Assembly: GCA_964635875.1 (NCBI GenBank)
Contig: CAZWRK010000197.1
Coordinates: 1-5,951, forward strand
DNA: 5,951 nucleotides
Source of the DNA: CAZWRK01 sp964635875
GTDB taxonomy: Bacteria; Pseudomonadota; Gammaproteobacteria; Burkholderiales; Aquaspirillaceae
Reading direction: 5' to 3'
Shown: positions 1 through 4,419 of the stretch, in pieces
How positions within the stretch are numbered: position 1 is the stretch's first letter
Layout of the letters: the number at the start of each line of letters is the position of its first letter
Translations under genes and position numbers: made by a program
The notes under the pieces: generated by a model
The model's database searches: none
What the model was told of the DNA's origin: nothing
What the model saw: the letters and a program-made list of their open reading frames with translations, nothing else

Positions 1-1
1 T

Positions 2-286
2 TCATTTGATACTCCTTCCGTCTCTAACGTCCTTCAAGTACTCCACAACGCGGAGGCGTGGAGTGGGAAGATGTTTGTATTTTGGTAGATGATTGTCATT
101 GGCTACGGTAATGCTTGGAGCAATAAAATACAGCCTATACATGCACCCTCTTCCAAAATTCTTTTGGATATGTCCAGCAGCGCAACATTTATCTTCTAAG
201 TAATAAGTATCCTCACACCACTTATCATCCGGTATCCCTTCAAAGAATTTAATAAAGTCGTCTAGTGTTGATTTATGGGTAAGCAT
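2..286 (-). CDS. Hypothetical phage protein, 94 aa, DUF6197-like layout
   Basis: Function unknown. Visible pattern: WC at residues 23-24, the CCAAGH block at 34-39, VANDNH at 61-66 and a PRLRVVEYLKDV tail at 76-87. This order (W-C, C-x-x-G-H, ND, R-V-x-x-L) recalls small phage/actinobacterial proteins grouped as DUF6197 and relatives. The resemblance is remembered, not computed. There is no signal peptide or membrane segment. The ATG directly follows the stop codon of the upstream 211-aa gene with no gap, and its AAGGAGG Shine-Dalgarno lies inside the end of that gene, so the two are probably translated in series. The stop TGA falls at the window edge and the gene is complete. Confidence 0.8.
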   Translation of the reverse strand: MLTHKSTLDDFIKFFEGIPDDKWCEDTYYLEDKCCAAGHIQKNFGRGCMYRLYFIAPSITVANDNHLPKYKHLPTPRLRVVEYLKDVRDGRSIK

Positions 287-922
287 TTATTCCTCCTTCC
301 AAAACGGTTTAACTTCCTTGCGGTCGATGGAGTATTCGTAGCCAAGTAAAAGGTTTTCATAGTCAAGAACTGAACCATTGCAGAGTTCTATTTTATTATA
401 CGAAATTTTTCCGACTAAAAACCACGTTGCTGTATCTCTGATTCTTACCCAAAACACAGGCGGTAAATCGTCCATTGTTAAAGGAACGCGCTTCTTTGGT
501 TGTGGAAGTGGATGCTTTGTGCGATGGCAAATTCCAGCAAAACCCCCTAAAGATGTTGCGCTATCCCATCTATTTTCCATTTTCGAGAAAAATTCAAGAT
601 CATCGTAAACTTTGTTTTCTTTACACTCTTCAAGTGTCAACAATCTCCATCCATCCTTCACTCCGACCTGCTCTTCCGTGAGTCCTTGAGGATTCCAGCC
701 AGCAGCAATTTTAGGTTTATGTTGTGGGTGGATGCGGAAGATATATAAATCCCAATTACGAGATAAAATTTCTGAACTATACCAATTACTTCCTAACGCG
801 GTCTTTTTATAAGTCCATTGTAAAATCCATTCAGGATGATCTGCCTTAGCCTGCGTAACTGCTGCTATATAAGCGTCTGTTACTTCCGGCTTGTCTGCGA
901 AGATGTCTATTTGGTTTGTCAT
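287..922 (-). CDS. Hypothetical phage protein, 211 aa
   Basis: I do not recognise a function. The protein is rich in W, Y and charged residues and looks like a soluble beta/alpha protein without a membrane segment. A middle block at 77-99 (NPQGLTEEQVG followed by GWRLLTLEE) and a C-terminal block (PVFWVR at 155-160, YEYSIDR at 195-201, KPFWK near the end) read like motifs recurring in small phage proteins of unknown role; that is memory, not a search. The start overlaps the preceding gene by one base (TAATG), with AAAGGAG about 8 nt upstream. It is the fifth gene of the left block behind RNase H, so a link to DNA metabolism rests only on position. Confidence 0.8.
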   Translation of the reverse strand: MTNQIDIFADKPEVTDAYIAAVTQAKADHPEWILQWTYKKTALGSNWYSSEILSRNWDLYIFRIHPQHKPKIAAGWNPQGLTEEQVGVKDGWRLLTLEECKENKVYDDLEFFSKMENRWDSATSLGGFAGICHRTKHPLPQPKKRVPLTMDDLPPVFWVRIRDTATWFLVGKISYNKIELCNGSVLDYENLLLGYEYSIDRKEVKPFWKEE

Positions 923-1503
923 TATGAATCTCCTTTATGTAATAGTTTCTTTTGTCTAGCTCGCTCCTGATCAAAATCTTTTTCCTTATCCAAGGCGGGT
1001 CTTTGAATATTTAAAACTCTTGAATATAAATCACCGAATCTCTTTGCCATCTCTTCCTTTGTTGGTCGTATCCAATCCTTGTGAACAGAAAGAGCGTACG
1101 CCTGTAATAGTTCACATATACGATCTTCCATAGGTCGGCATATAATATTAAATATCTGATCGTCCGTTTCTGCTATGCGAATCAGTCTCTTCAGTTCTGC
1201 AACCTGTACGTTCTGCATTCCTTCTGGCGTACAGCAACGAACCATTGCATAGTCGTAGTTGTTTCCACCAGACTTTACGGCCATTGATTTTCTCGAAACA
1301 TATATCTGATTAATCAAGTGAGACAGTTTTGGAAATGGTGGAAGAGTTTTGTCGGCACGCATTTCACGTATAGAGTGACACACCTCATCTTCGGTTAACT
1401 TTATTATCCTTGATTCACCATGAAACAGTTCATAGTTCCAAGTGTCGATCTGCTTGGGTGAAAGCTCTCCGTAATATTCTTTCCAAAGTTCAGGCCAATT
1501 CAT
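922..1503 (-). CDS. Hypothetical protein, possible helicase-loader-like protein, 193 aa
   Basis: The N-terminal about 70 residues (WPELWKEYYGELSPKQIDTW, then a helix, then TLPPFPKLSHLINQI) have the helical spacing 'W-x-x-L ... PP-x-x-x-L-x-x-x-I'. That spacing is seen in phage helicase loaders and inhibitors such as the SPP1 G39P type. The C-terminal half is helical and strongly charged, ending in a basic tail. The gene lies directly behind the winged-helix protein, where many phages place a helicase loader or second replication protein. The ATG is one base after the previous stop, with AAGGAA 5-6 nt upstream. The loader call is an inference from shape and position; no catalytic motif (no Walker A) is present. 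It could equally be an unrelated phage protein. Confidence 0.75.
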   Translation of the reverse strand: MNWPELWKEYYGELSPKQIDTWNYELFHGESRIIKLTEDEVCHSIREMRADKTLPPFPKLSHLINQIYVSRKSMAVKSGGNNYDYAMVRCCTPEGMQNVQVAELKRLIRIAETDDQIFNIICRPMEDRICELLQAYALSVHKDWIRPTKEEMAKRFGDLYSRVLNIQRPALDKEKDFDQERARQKKLLHKGDS

Positions 1504-1504
1504 T

Positions 1505-2053
1505 TTAATTCCTTGAAGCGTTCCATGTTTTGGGATCGTCTAAATATCGTTCGTGTTCAAACCATCGGTAGCTATGGGGTGCATATTGTTCGCGTCTGTG
1601 CATAGCATTAGCATAGTCTCGTACCTTCTGCAACAATTCCTCTGGTGAAATCTTTTTATAAGCTTTAAGGATGGCGTTGAATGTTTTGGATTTACCAACT
1701 CTTCGATCTGGTGGATACGATTGCCATGTTAATTCGAGGTACTTATTTATTTCCTCGTTGGTTTTTACTGGTTTCTTTTTGCCTTTAAACTGTGACAGAT
1801 TTAGGTAGTAGGTAGCTGGTGTATGGTGAATCGCTTCTGTCCTTACGCCAACCCTTCCTTTTTCTTTTAGAGTCTTTAATGTCTTTTGGGTTCCGCGAAC
1901 GGTCAGTGATGTATGTTCTGCTATATCTTCTACGGACATAAAGATGTTGTCACCTTCGTTGTCGGCTTCCATCGCCATAGCGTAAAGAATTAATTTCTCC
2001 ATCGCCTTGACGGAGTTCGTTTGGTGTACCTTCCTTGCGGCGCGGTAGCTCAT
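1505..2053 (-). CDS. Winged-helix phage replication-initiator-like protein, 182 aa
   Basis: Probable origin-binding or replisome-organising DNA-binding protein. Residues 14-38 (SVKAMEKLILYAMAM) and 39-66 (MSVEDIAEHTSL, TVRGTQKTLKTLKEKG) form the typical 'few conserved helices plus HTH' found in phage replication proteins, followed by a wing (VGVRTEA ... ATYYLNL). A lysine-rich linker at 90-97 leads to a C-terminal region at 108-177 with W-x-x-YP, GK at 120-121, A-x-x-AYKKISPEEL and a final YRWFEHERYLDDPKTW. That layout is common at the C-terminus of phage replication proteins that recruit helicase. The start overlaps the preceding gene by four bases (ATGA), suggesting translational coupling. 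The fold is well supported; the exact role is inferred. Confidence 0.85.
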   Translation of the reverse strand: MSYRAARKVHQTNSVKAMEKLILYAMAMEADNEGDNIFMSVEDIAEHTSLTVRGTQKTLKTLKEKGRVGVRTEAIHHTPATYYLNLSQFKGKKKPVKTNEEINKYLELTWQSYPPDRRVGKSKTFNAILKAYKKISPEELLQKVRDYANAMHRREQYAPHSYRWFEHERYLDDPKTWNASRN

Positions 2054-2346
2054 ACATCGAGTTGGCCTTCTTGTAGCTTTTTAATTAATTCATGGCCAAG
2101 CATTTGCCATGACAAGCTATTGGATTCACTTAGCGGCGCTCCAAGGTATCTTGTTATGGCTATCAATAGGTTGTTTGAGTTTTTATAAATTTCTTCAAGG
2201 CATTTTTCTTTTTCTATGTATCCACTAAATCCTTCTTTGTATCTATCGGGATGACACAATTGCATTATAACGGCTTGATAAAGTATGATCCGAATCATCA
2301 TGGGATCTTTTATATCAATAATATTTACTTCATTTTTTTCATTCAA
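2050..2346 (-). CDS. Hypothetical helical protein, 98 aa, TTG start
   Basis: Unrecognised. Mostly alpha-helical, with hydrophobic stretches at 17-30 (MIRIILYQAVIMQL) and 58-70 (NNLLIAITRYLGA), neither long nor apolar enough to be a confident membrane segment. The first in-frame ATG is codon 16. The TTG at 2346 is preferred because a GAGGTG Shine-Dalgarno ends 4 nt before it and it gives an 8-nt overlap with the RNase H gene, matching the operon's coupling style. An ATG at 2342-2340 is out of frame and stops after five codons. It sits between RNase H and the winged-helix gene, so a replication role is possible but not shown. Confidence 0.75.
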   Translation of the reverse strand: MNEKNEVNIIDIKDPMMIRIILYQAVIMQLCHPDRYKEGFSGYIEKEKCLEEIYKNSNNLLIAITRYLGAPLSESNSLSWQMLGHELIKKLQEGQLDV

Positions 2347-2887
2347 GCGTCACCTCATCATATGTTTTTATACACGGATTTGTTCGTTTAATTACAATCT
2401 TGCGCGGCGTTGTTAAATCAATTTGCACTGGATCAAATGCACATATATCATTTTCGATATCCATAACTTCGTTATCTAAAGCTTCGTTACACAGCTGATC
2501 CGCCTCTTTATTGTACCGGCGCGGTATATGTTTAAAGTTATAGGACTCGAATGATTCTAAAAGTTTTCTGGCATTGTATTCCTCATCTGCAATGCGTTTA
2601 CTTTTGATCTTCCACTTACCCATCATCTGCTTAACCATTAGCATGGAGTCAGATCGAACGATAACCCTTCCACGAAAAGGAAATTTAAGAAGGGCTTCTA
2701 ATCCAAATATTAACGCCTTATATTCAGCCACGTTGCATGTAGTTATTCCGATACACTTTGAGTCTTTTAAAAATAATTCGTGGTTCTTATCTCGAACGAC
2801 GAAGGCACAGGATGAAGGGCCAGGGTTTCCGCGTGAGGCCCCATCCGTGTACAGGTACACAAAATCTTTTAGTATAAATCTGGTCAT
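2339..2887 (-). CDS. rnhA-like: Ribonuclease HI family protein
   Basis: Expected to hydrolyse the RNA strand of RNA/DNA hybrids with divalent metal, for example Okazaki primers or R-loops at a phage origin. The four RNase H acidic residues are visible: D15 in YTDGASRGNPGP, E55 in NVAEYKALIFGLEAL, D80 in VIVRSDSMLMVKQM, and D130 in HIPRRYNKEADQLCNEAL. The signature matches the compact bacterial/archaeal RNase HI-like subgroup with an R-x-x-N-x-x-AD motif. The core ends near residue 140; about 40 further residues (containing a PRKIVIKR basic stretch) are an extension I cannot assign. The ATG directly follows a TAG in another frame; the nearest AAGGA is 11 nt upstream, so initiation may depend on upstream translation. 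It heads the left replication-type block. Confidence 0.93.
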   Translation of the reverse strand: MTRFILKDFVYLYTDGASRGNPGPSSCAFVVRDKNHELFLKDSKCIGITTCNVAEYKALIFGLEALLKFPFRGRVIVRSDSMLMVKQMMGKWKIKSKRIADEEYNARKLLESFESYNFKHIPRRYNKEADQLCNEALDNEVMDIENDICAFDPVQIDLTTPRKIVIKRTNPCIKTYDEVTLE

Positions 2888-3003
2888 CTATAAATCAATC
2901 CTTACAAGATATTTAAGATCTTCATCTGCTCTTCGTATTATCTTTTTTCTTCCGGCTTTAAAACCAGCCGGAACTTAGGAACGCGAAGCGCAGACGCCAC
3001 CAT
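2888..3003 (-). pseudogene. Frame-disrupted mini-gene upstream of RNase H (possible -1 frameshift)
   Basis: Two protein-like frames meet at an A6 run (2944-2949). The first starts at ATG 3003 (MVASALRVPKFRLVLK...) and stops at TAA 2940-2938. The second continues ...KKIIRRADEDLKYLVRIDL and ends in TAG immediately before the RNase H ATG with zero gap, as expected for an operon neighbour. One extra A in the run, or a -1 slip on it, would join them into a coherent 38-aa basic/acidic peptide. No good Shine-Dalgarno precedes the ATG, and an 8-bp hairpin (2950-2973) lies inside the frame. It may be a decayed gene, a homopolymer sequencing error, a programmed frameshift, or chance coding in RNA sequence. 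Confidence 0.35.
2950..2973 (-). repeat. Perfect 8-bp hairpin TTCCGGCT/AGCCGGAA
   Basis: An 8-bp perfect stem with an 8-nt loop, GC-rich in AT-rich surroundings. On the minus strand it is followed by GAAAAAAGA, and on the plus strand by CTTAGG, so it lacks the T-tract of an intrinsic terminator in either direction. It may be the 3' boundary structure of the upstream RNA transcript, a processing or stability hairpin protecting the RNase H mRNA 5' side, or part of the mini-gene. Confidence 0.55.
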
Positions 3004-3004
3004 G

Positions 3005-3027
3005 TTAGAAAAATATTATTCTTCTAA
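3005..3027 (-). repeat. AT-rich 10-bp hairpin
   Basis: TTAGAA...TTCTAA inverted repeat that extends inward to ten pairs (one G-U) with a 3-nt loop. It lies between the ornate RNA candidate and the mini-gene start at 3003. No T-run follows on the minus strand. It could mark the 3' end of the structured RNA or be a processing site. Confidence 0.4.
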
Positions 3028-3075
3028 TTCTTTATTGATTCATCCCTCGTCTCAACAGCTTCGCTTCGGCCTTTC

Positions 3076-3285
3076 TTAGCCTAGCTTGAGAGCATAAATC
3101 AAAATATTATTTGTGCGACGGTCTGTGATTTCTTTTGGGGCCAGCCGTTTACTTGAGGTATCCTCGCTTGAGCCTTTTATAACAGCATCTTTACCATTCA
3201 CGCGCTCCCGAAGTAATGGTTTATGCCTAAGACTTATAGAACGTAAGTCATAAAGGCTTGCTGTTACCCTTTTTACGGGCTTCAT
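3076..3285 (-). CDS. Possible 69-aa basic protein, overlapping the RNA candidate
   Basis: Alternative to the noncoding reading. The ATG at 3285 has an AGGA 8 nt upstream (and a second AGGA 3 nt upstream). The product starts MKPVKRVTASLYDLRS and ends NNILIYALKLG; it has unremarkable amino-acid composition with few C, W or H, unlike the translation further upstream in the same frame. GC by codon position falls 1>2>3 only mildly, and rare-type codons (AGG, ATA, CGG) are frequent. The same bases supply one or both strands of P1-P4 in the RNA model. I recognise no family. Either reading could be right, or both if the RNA is bifunctional. Confidence 0.3.
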   Translation of the reverse strand: MKPVKRVTASLYDLRSISLRHKPLLRERVNGKDAVIKGSSEDTSSKRLAPKEITDRRTNNILIYALKLG

Positions 3286-3334
3286 GTATCCTGTCCTATT
3301 TCTTTTCGCGTTAACTTTACCGTCAGTCGATATG

Positions 3335-3402
3335 AAATTTTGCTGGAGGCCCAAGCTGCGGGGGTATGCAGCTTGCCCTGGCCATCCAGCATCCCAAAAT
3401 TT
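3335..3402 (-). repeat. Very stable three-tier hairpin inside the RNA candidate
   Basis: Three perfect stems nest on one axis: 3335-3341 with 3396-3402 (7 bp), 3342-3347 with 3385-3390 (6 bp) and 3353-3359 with 3368-3374 (7 bp), plus GGCC/GGCC between the last two. About 24 pairs close on the loop ATACCCCC (minus strand, 3367-3360). A structure this strong is not expected by chance. The loop is complementary to the P1/P2 junction strand (3552-3557), so it may make a pseudoknot. Confidence 0.85.
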
Positions 3403-3575
3403 AGGCGATCTATAGCCAGAACAATGTCGGGTGTGGGTTTTATAAAATCGTGTCAAATTCAGGCGTTTAAATAGTTTCGGGGTTTTATGCGATTGCCCCG
3501 AATGGCATATAAGTCTAACCACAGGATATGAAGAACCCGCGTCGCAATACCATACCCGCTGAGCTAAACTAGCGT

Positions 3576-3651
3576 TGGTAGCGGGGGAGGGAGTCGAACC
3601 CACGAGCTTCTGGTTATGAGCCAGACGAACAGACCGCTGTTCATCCCCGCG
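3576..3651 (-). tRNA. tRNA-Met(CAU), initiator (fMet) type
   Basis: A 76-nt cloverleaf with encoded CCA. The acceptor is CGCGGGG/CCCCGCT with C1-U72 unpaired, the D stem GAAC/GTTC, the anticodon stem TCTGG/CCAGA with loop CTCATAA (anticodon CAT), and the T loop TTCGACT. Hallmarks of bacterial initiators are present: a mismatched 1-72 pair, A11-U24 (purine-pyrimidine instead of the elongator's reverse), and two of the three G-C pairs at 29-31. Overall layout closely follows E. coli tRNA-fMet. Oddities are A8 instead of the near-universal U8, U29-A41 instead of the first G-C pair, and a U50-U64 mismatch in the T stem. Initiator identity is a reading of these residues; an elongator Met or CAU-Ile2 tRNA is less likely because of the C1-U72 mismatch. 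Confidence 0.93.
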
Positions 3652-3652
3652 A

Positions 3653-3694
3653 TTTAAAAGTAAAGACCCCCAAGAGCGAACCCTTGGAGGTCTT
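3653..3694 (-). terminator. 12-bp terminator-like/attenuator hairpin before the tRNA
   Basis: AAGACCTCCAAG pairs with CTTGGGGGTCTT (12 bp, one U-G, loop GGTTCGCT at 3675-3682), followed on the minus strand by TTTACTTTT. It resembles an intrinsic terminator with an interrupted U-tract, 11 nt upstream of the tRNA 5' end and about 60-90 nt after the promoters. It could end a roughly 100-nt small RNA, attenuate the tRNA/RNA transcript, or guide tRNA 5' maturation. The broken U-tract suggests partial readthrough. Confidence 0.5.
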
Positions 3695-3700
3695 GAAGGT

Positions 3701-3753
3701 ATGACTTGCGATCTAACCTTACAAATTCCTAAATTATTAATTTCGCAAGTCAT
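3701..3753 (-). other. Leader stem-loop with perfect 10-bp stem
   Basis: ATGACTTGCG (3753-3744) and CGCAAGTCAT (3710-3701) pair perfectly around an AT-rich 33-nt loop that itself holds AAATT/AATTT. The 5' base of the stem falls at the transcription start predicted from the nearest promoter, so the transcript would begin directly with this stem. This would protect the 5' end or form a small structured RNA with the following hairpin. An ATG opens the stem but has no room for a ribosome-binding site. Confidence 0.6.
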
Positions 3754-3761
3754 AGTGTGTG

Positions 3762-3790
3762 TATATATCTTTGTTGTAATTTATGGTCAA
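3762..3790 (-). promoter_or_regulatory. Sigma70-type promoter (nearest to the tRNA/RNA block)
   Basis: -35 TTGACC (3790-3785), a 17-nt spacer and -10 TATATA (3767-3762) on the minus strand. The predicted start is about 3755-3753, exactly at the leader stem-loop. Drives the tRNA and RNA block leftwards. Confidence 0.6.
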
Positions 3791-3791
3791 T

Positions 3792-3819
3792 ACTATAAAT
3801 TAAAATAATTGTCTGTCAA
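3792..3819 (-). promoter_or_regulatory. Second sigma70-type promoter in tandem
   Basis: Consensus -35 TTGACA (3819-3814), a 16-nt spacer and -10 TATAGT (3797-3792). The start would fall near 3785, on top of the -35 box of the next promoter, so the two may interfere or be used at different times. Confidence 0.5.
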
Positions 3820-3906
3820 ACACTTATTTGTGTCAACACCATTAATAGTTCTGACTGAAATTAAAGTTGTTATGCTGCTGAGTACTTGGTGTGGAGTGTC
3901 TTTCAT
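3793..3906 (-). CDS. Small hypothetical protein, 37 aa
   Basis: The ORF starts MKDTPHQVLSSITTLISVRT and ends NYFNL. The ATG overlaps the TGA of the upstream 78-aa gene (ATGA), and AAGGA lies 7 nt upstream, so initiation is well supported. The composition is that of a soluble, partly helical peptide; no domain is recognised. It is the last gene of the right block, and its 3' end is shared with the promoters feeding the tRNA/RNA block, leaving almost no true spacer. Confidence 0.55.
   Translation of the reverse strand: MKDTPHQVLSSITTLISVRTINGVDTNKCLTDNYFNL
3808..3836 (-). promoter_or_regulatory. Third, weaker sigma70-like promoter
   Basis: Consensus -35 TTGACA (3836-3831), a 17-nt spacer and weak -10 GACAAT (3813-3808). 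Its -10 abuts the -35 of the second promoter. Lies inside the end of the 37-aa ORF. It may be a duplicated half-site and not an active promoter. Confidence 0.3.
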
Positions 3907-4139
3907 TTAGTTATCCTTTCACGTATAAACATGGAGAACATGATCTTCATCACTAAGCATCCGACAACAATACCGATCACACCGCCGCATATTGATGGCC
4001 AGTAATTTATTTTTTGTTGCTGTTCTGGTGTCGGTACTATAGTCATTACCTTTTCTCCATTTCGTAGGCACATGGTTATAGTTGAGTCCGAGTTGTATAC
4101 GGCAAACATATCGTTTGATGTTTCGTTTTCGATTAGCAT
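3903..4139 (-). CDS. Small single-pass membrane protein, 78 aa
   Basis: The start at 4139 is chosen over an in-frame ATG at 4187 because AAGGA lies 7 nt before it while the longer start has no Shine-Dalgarno. The first about 45 residues are polar (MLIENETSNDMFAVYNSD...). Residues 47-72 form one membrane segment (YWPSICGGVIGIVVGCLVMK...), followed by a short basic tail RERITK. The shape fits a C-tail-anchored phage inner-membrane protein with its N-terminal domain on one side; by positive charge the tail is cytoplasmic, placing the N-terminus outside. No lysis or exclusion family is recognised. It overlaps the upstream 24-aa ORF by 7 nt. Confidence 0.7.
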   Translation of the reverse strand: MLIENETSNDMFAVYNSDSTITMCLRNGEKVMTIVPTPEQQQKINYWPSICGGVIGIVVGCLVMKIMFSMFIRERITK

Positions 4140-4207
4140 TGGAGCATCCTTATAATTATAGCCAGCAGAATAATGATGAAGAACCATCCAATAATAGATG
4201 GCTTCAT
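4133..4207 (-). CDS. Very small membrane peptide, 24 aa
   Basis: The ORF begins MKPSIIGWFFIII and is almost entirely hydrophobic, ending RMLQC: a single membrane helix with one basic residue on each side. Its ATG overlaps the TGA of the helix-turn-helix gene (ATGA) and its stop overlaps the start of the 78-aa membrane protein, filling an otherwise unexplained gap. No clear Shine-Dalgarno precedes it, so translation would rely on coupling. It could work with the adjacent membrane protein. Chance hydrophobicity of an AT-rich stretch is the alternative. Confidence 0.5.
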   Translation of the reverse strand: MKPSIIGWFFIIILLAIIIRMLQC

Positions 4208-4419
4208 GCTAGGCTGTATTCAGCCACGGTTACTTTCTCACCGAATCTATTCGTGACCCATACTTGTTTGGTGTTGATGTTGAGGTTATGCGGATCTCGT
4301 TTTAAATCCCATACCCTTGCCCCTAGTCTGTAAATTCCAAGCTCAATCCACGCTTGAAGGGGGTTGATTGTCCTGCCCTGTAGTAGCCACTCCTTCAGCC
4401 TTTCGTTTTGATTCTTCAT
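4204..4419 (-). CDS. Helix-turn-helix protein, 71 aa
   Basis: Small DNA-binding protein of the phage helix-turn-helix type listed in Pfam as HTH_39, by recall. Residues 7-40 read RLKEWLLQGRTINPLQAWIELGI followed by YRLGARVWDLKRD, matching 'L-x-x-G-x-x-I-x-x-x-x-A-x-x-x-x-G-x-x-RL-x-x-R-I-x-D-L'. Residues 44-70 give a beta wing ending in the typical VAEYSL. It probably controls phage transcription or accompanies recombination genes. Start supported by AAGGA 5 nt upstream. It overlaps the end of the 108-aa gene by 77 nt in another frame. Confidence 0.8.
   Translation of the reverse strand: MKNQNERLKEWLLQGRTINPLQAWIELGIYRLGARVWDLKRDPHNLNINTKQVWVTNRFGEKVTVAEYSLA

Larger units (their letters stand above)
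3050..3575 (-). ncRNA. Large ornate structured RNA candidate (ROOL/GOLLD-like context, class unassigned)
   Basis: This begins right after the CCA end of a tRNA. Nested long-range helices on the minus strand are P1 3558-3568 with 3075-3085 (11 positions, one mismatch, two G-U), P2 3540-3546 with 3114-3120 (7 bp), and P3 3521-3532 with 3281-3294 (8+4 bp around a 2-nt bulge). P4 is 3259-3266 with 3180-3187 (8 bp), enclosing hairpins 3225-3257 and 3193-3220. Inside P3 are a 7-bp hairpin (3476-3502) and a 68-nt hairpin (3335-3402). A final TCTCAA/TTGAGA hairpin (3050-3091) partly competes with P1. Known tRNA-adjacent, phage-borne RNAs of about 500-800 nt are ROOL and GOLLD; assignment to either is inference from size and context. 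Competing reading: the 3' part may encode the 69-aa ORF at 3076-3285. Confidence 0.5.

Noticed and set aside
378..681. Plus-strand ORFs opposite the 211-aa gene
   Set aside because: They are antisense shadows with unnatural composition and no ribosome-binding sites. The same applies to plus-strand ORFs at 4082-4333 and 5433-5778.
2950..2973. Intrinsic terminator
   Set aside because: The stem is good but no T-run follows on either strand.
2574..2978. Plus-strand ORF antisense to RNase H
   Set aside because: It mirrors a well-supported gene, and no other gene reads in this direction.
3481..3573. A second tRNA suggested by TAGCTCAGCGGGTA just after tRNA-Met
   Set aside because: No returning D-stem strand, no anticodon arm and no T-loop follow at the right spacing. 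The same bases pair better with 3075-3085 as the closing helix of the RNA candidate.
2941..3575. Group I or group II intron, hammerhead ribozyme, RNase P RNA or tmRNA
   Set aside because: I found no recognisable catalytic core, domain V, CUGAUGA/GAAA core or tRNA-like ends, and the tRNA upstream is complete, not split.
3076..3753. A 225-aa minus-strand protein starting at 3753
   Set aside because: It would span a complete tRNA, has no room for a ribosome-binding site behind the predicted transcription start, and most of its translation is rich in C, W, H, R and S like translated RNA. Only the last 69 codons are kept as a low-confidence alternative.
3903..4187. Longer 94-aa start for the membrane protein
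   Set aside because: The ATG at 4187 lacks a Shine-Dalgarno and the extension is explained by the 24-aa frame; the ATG at 4139 has AAGGA at ideal spacing.
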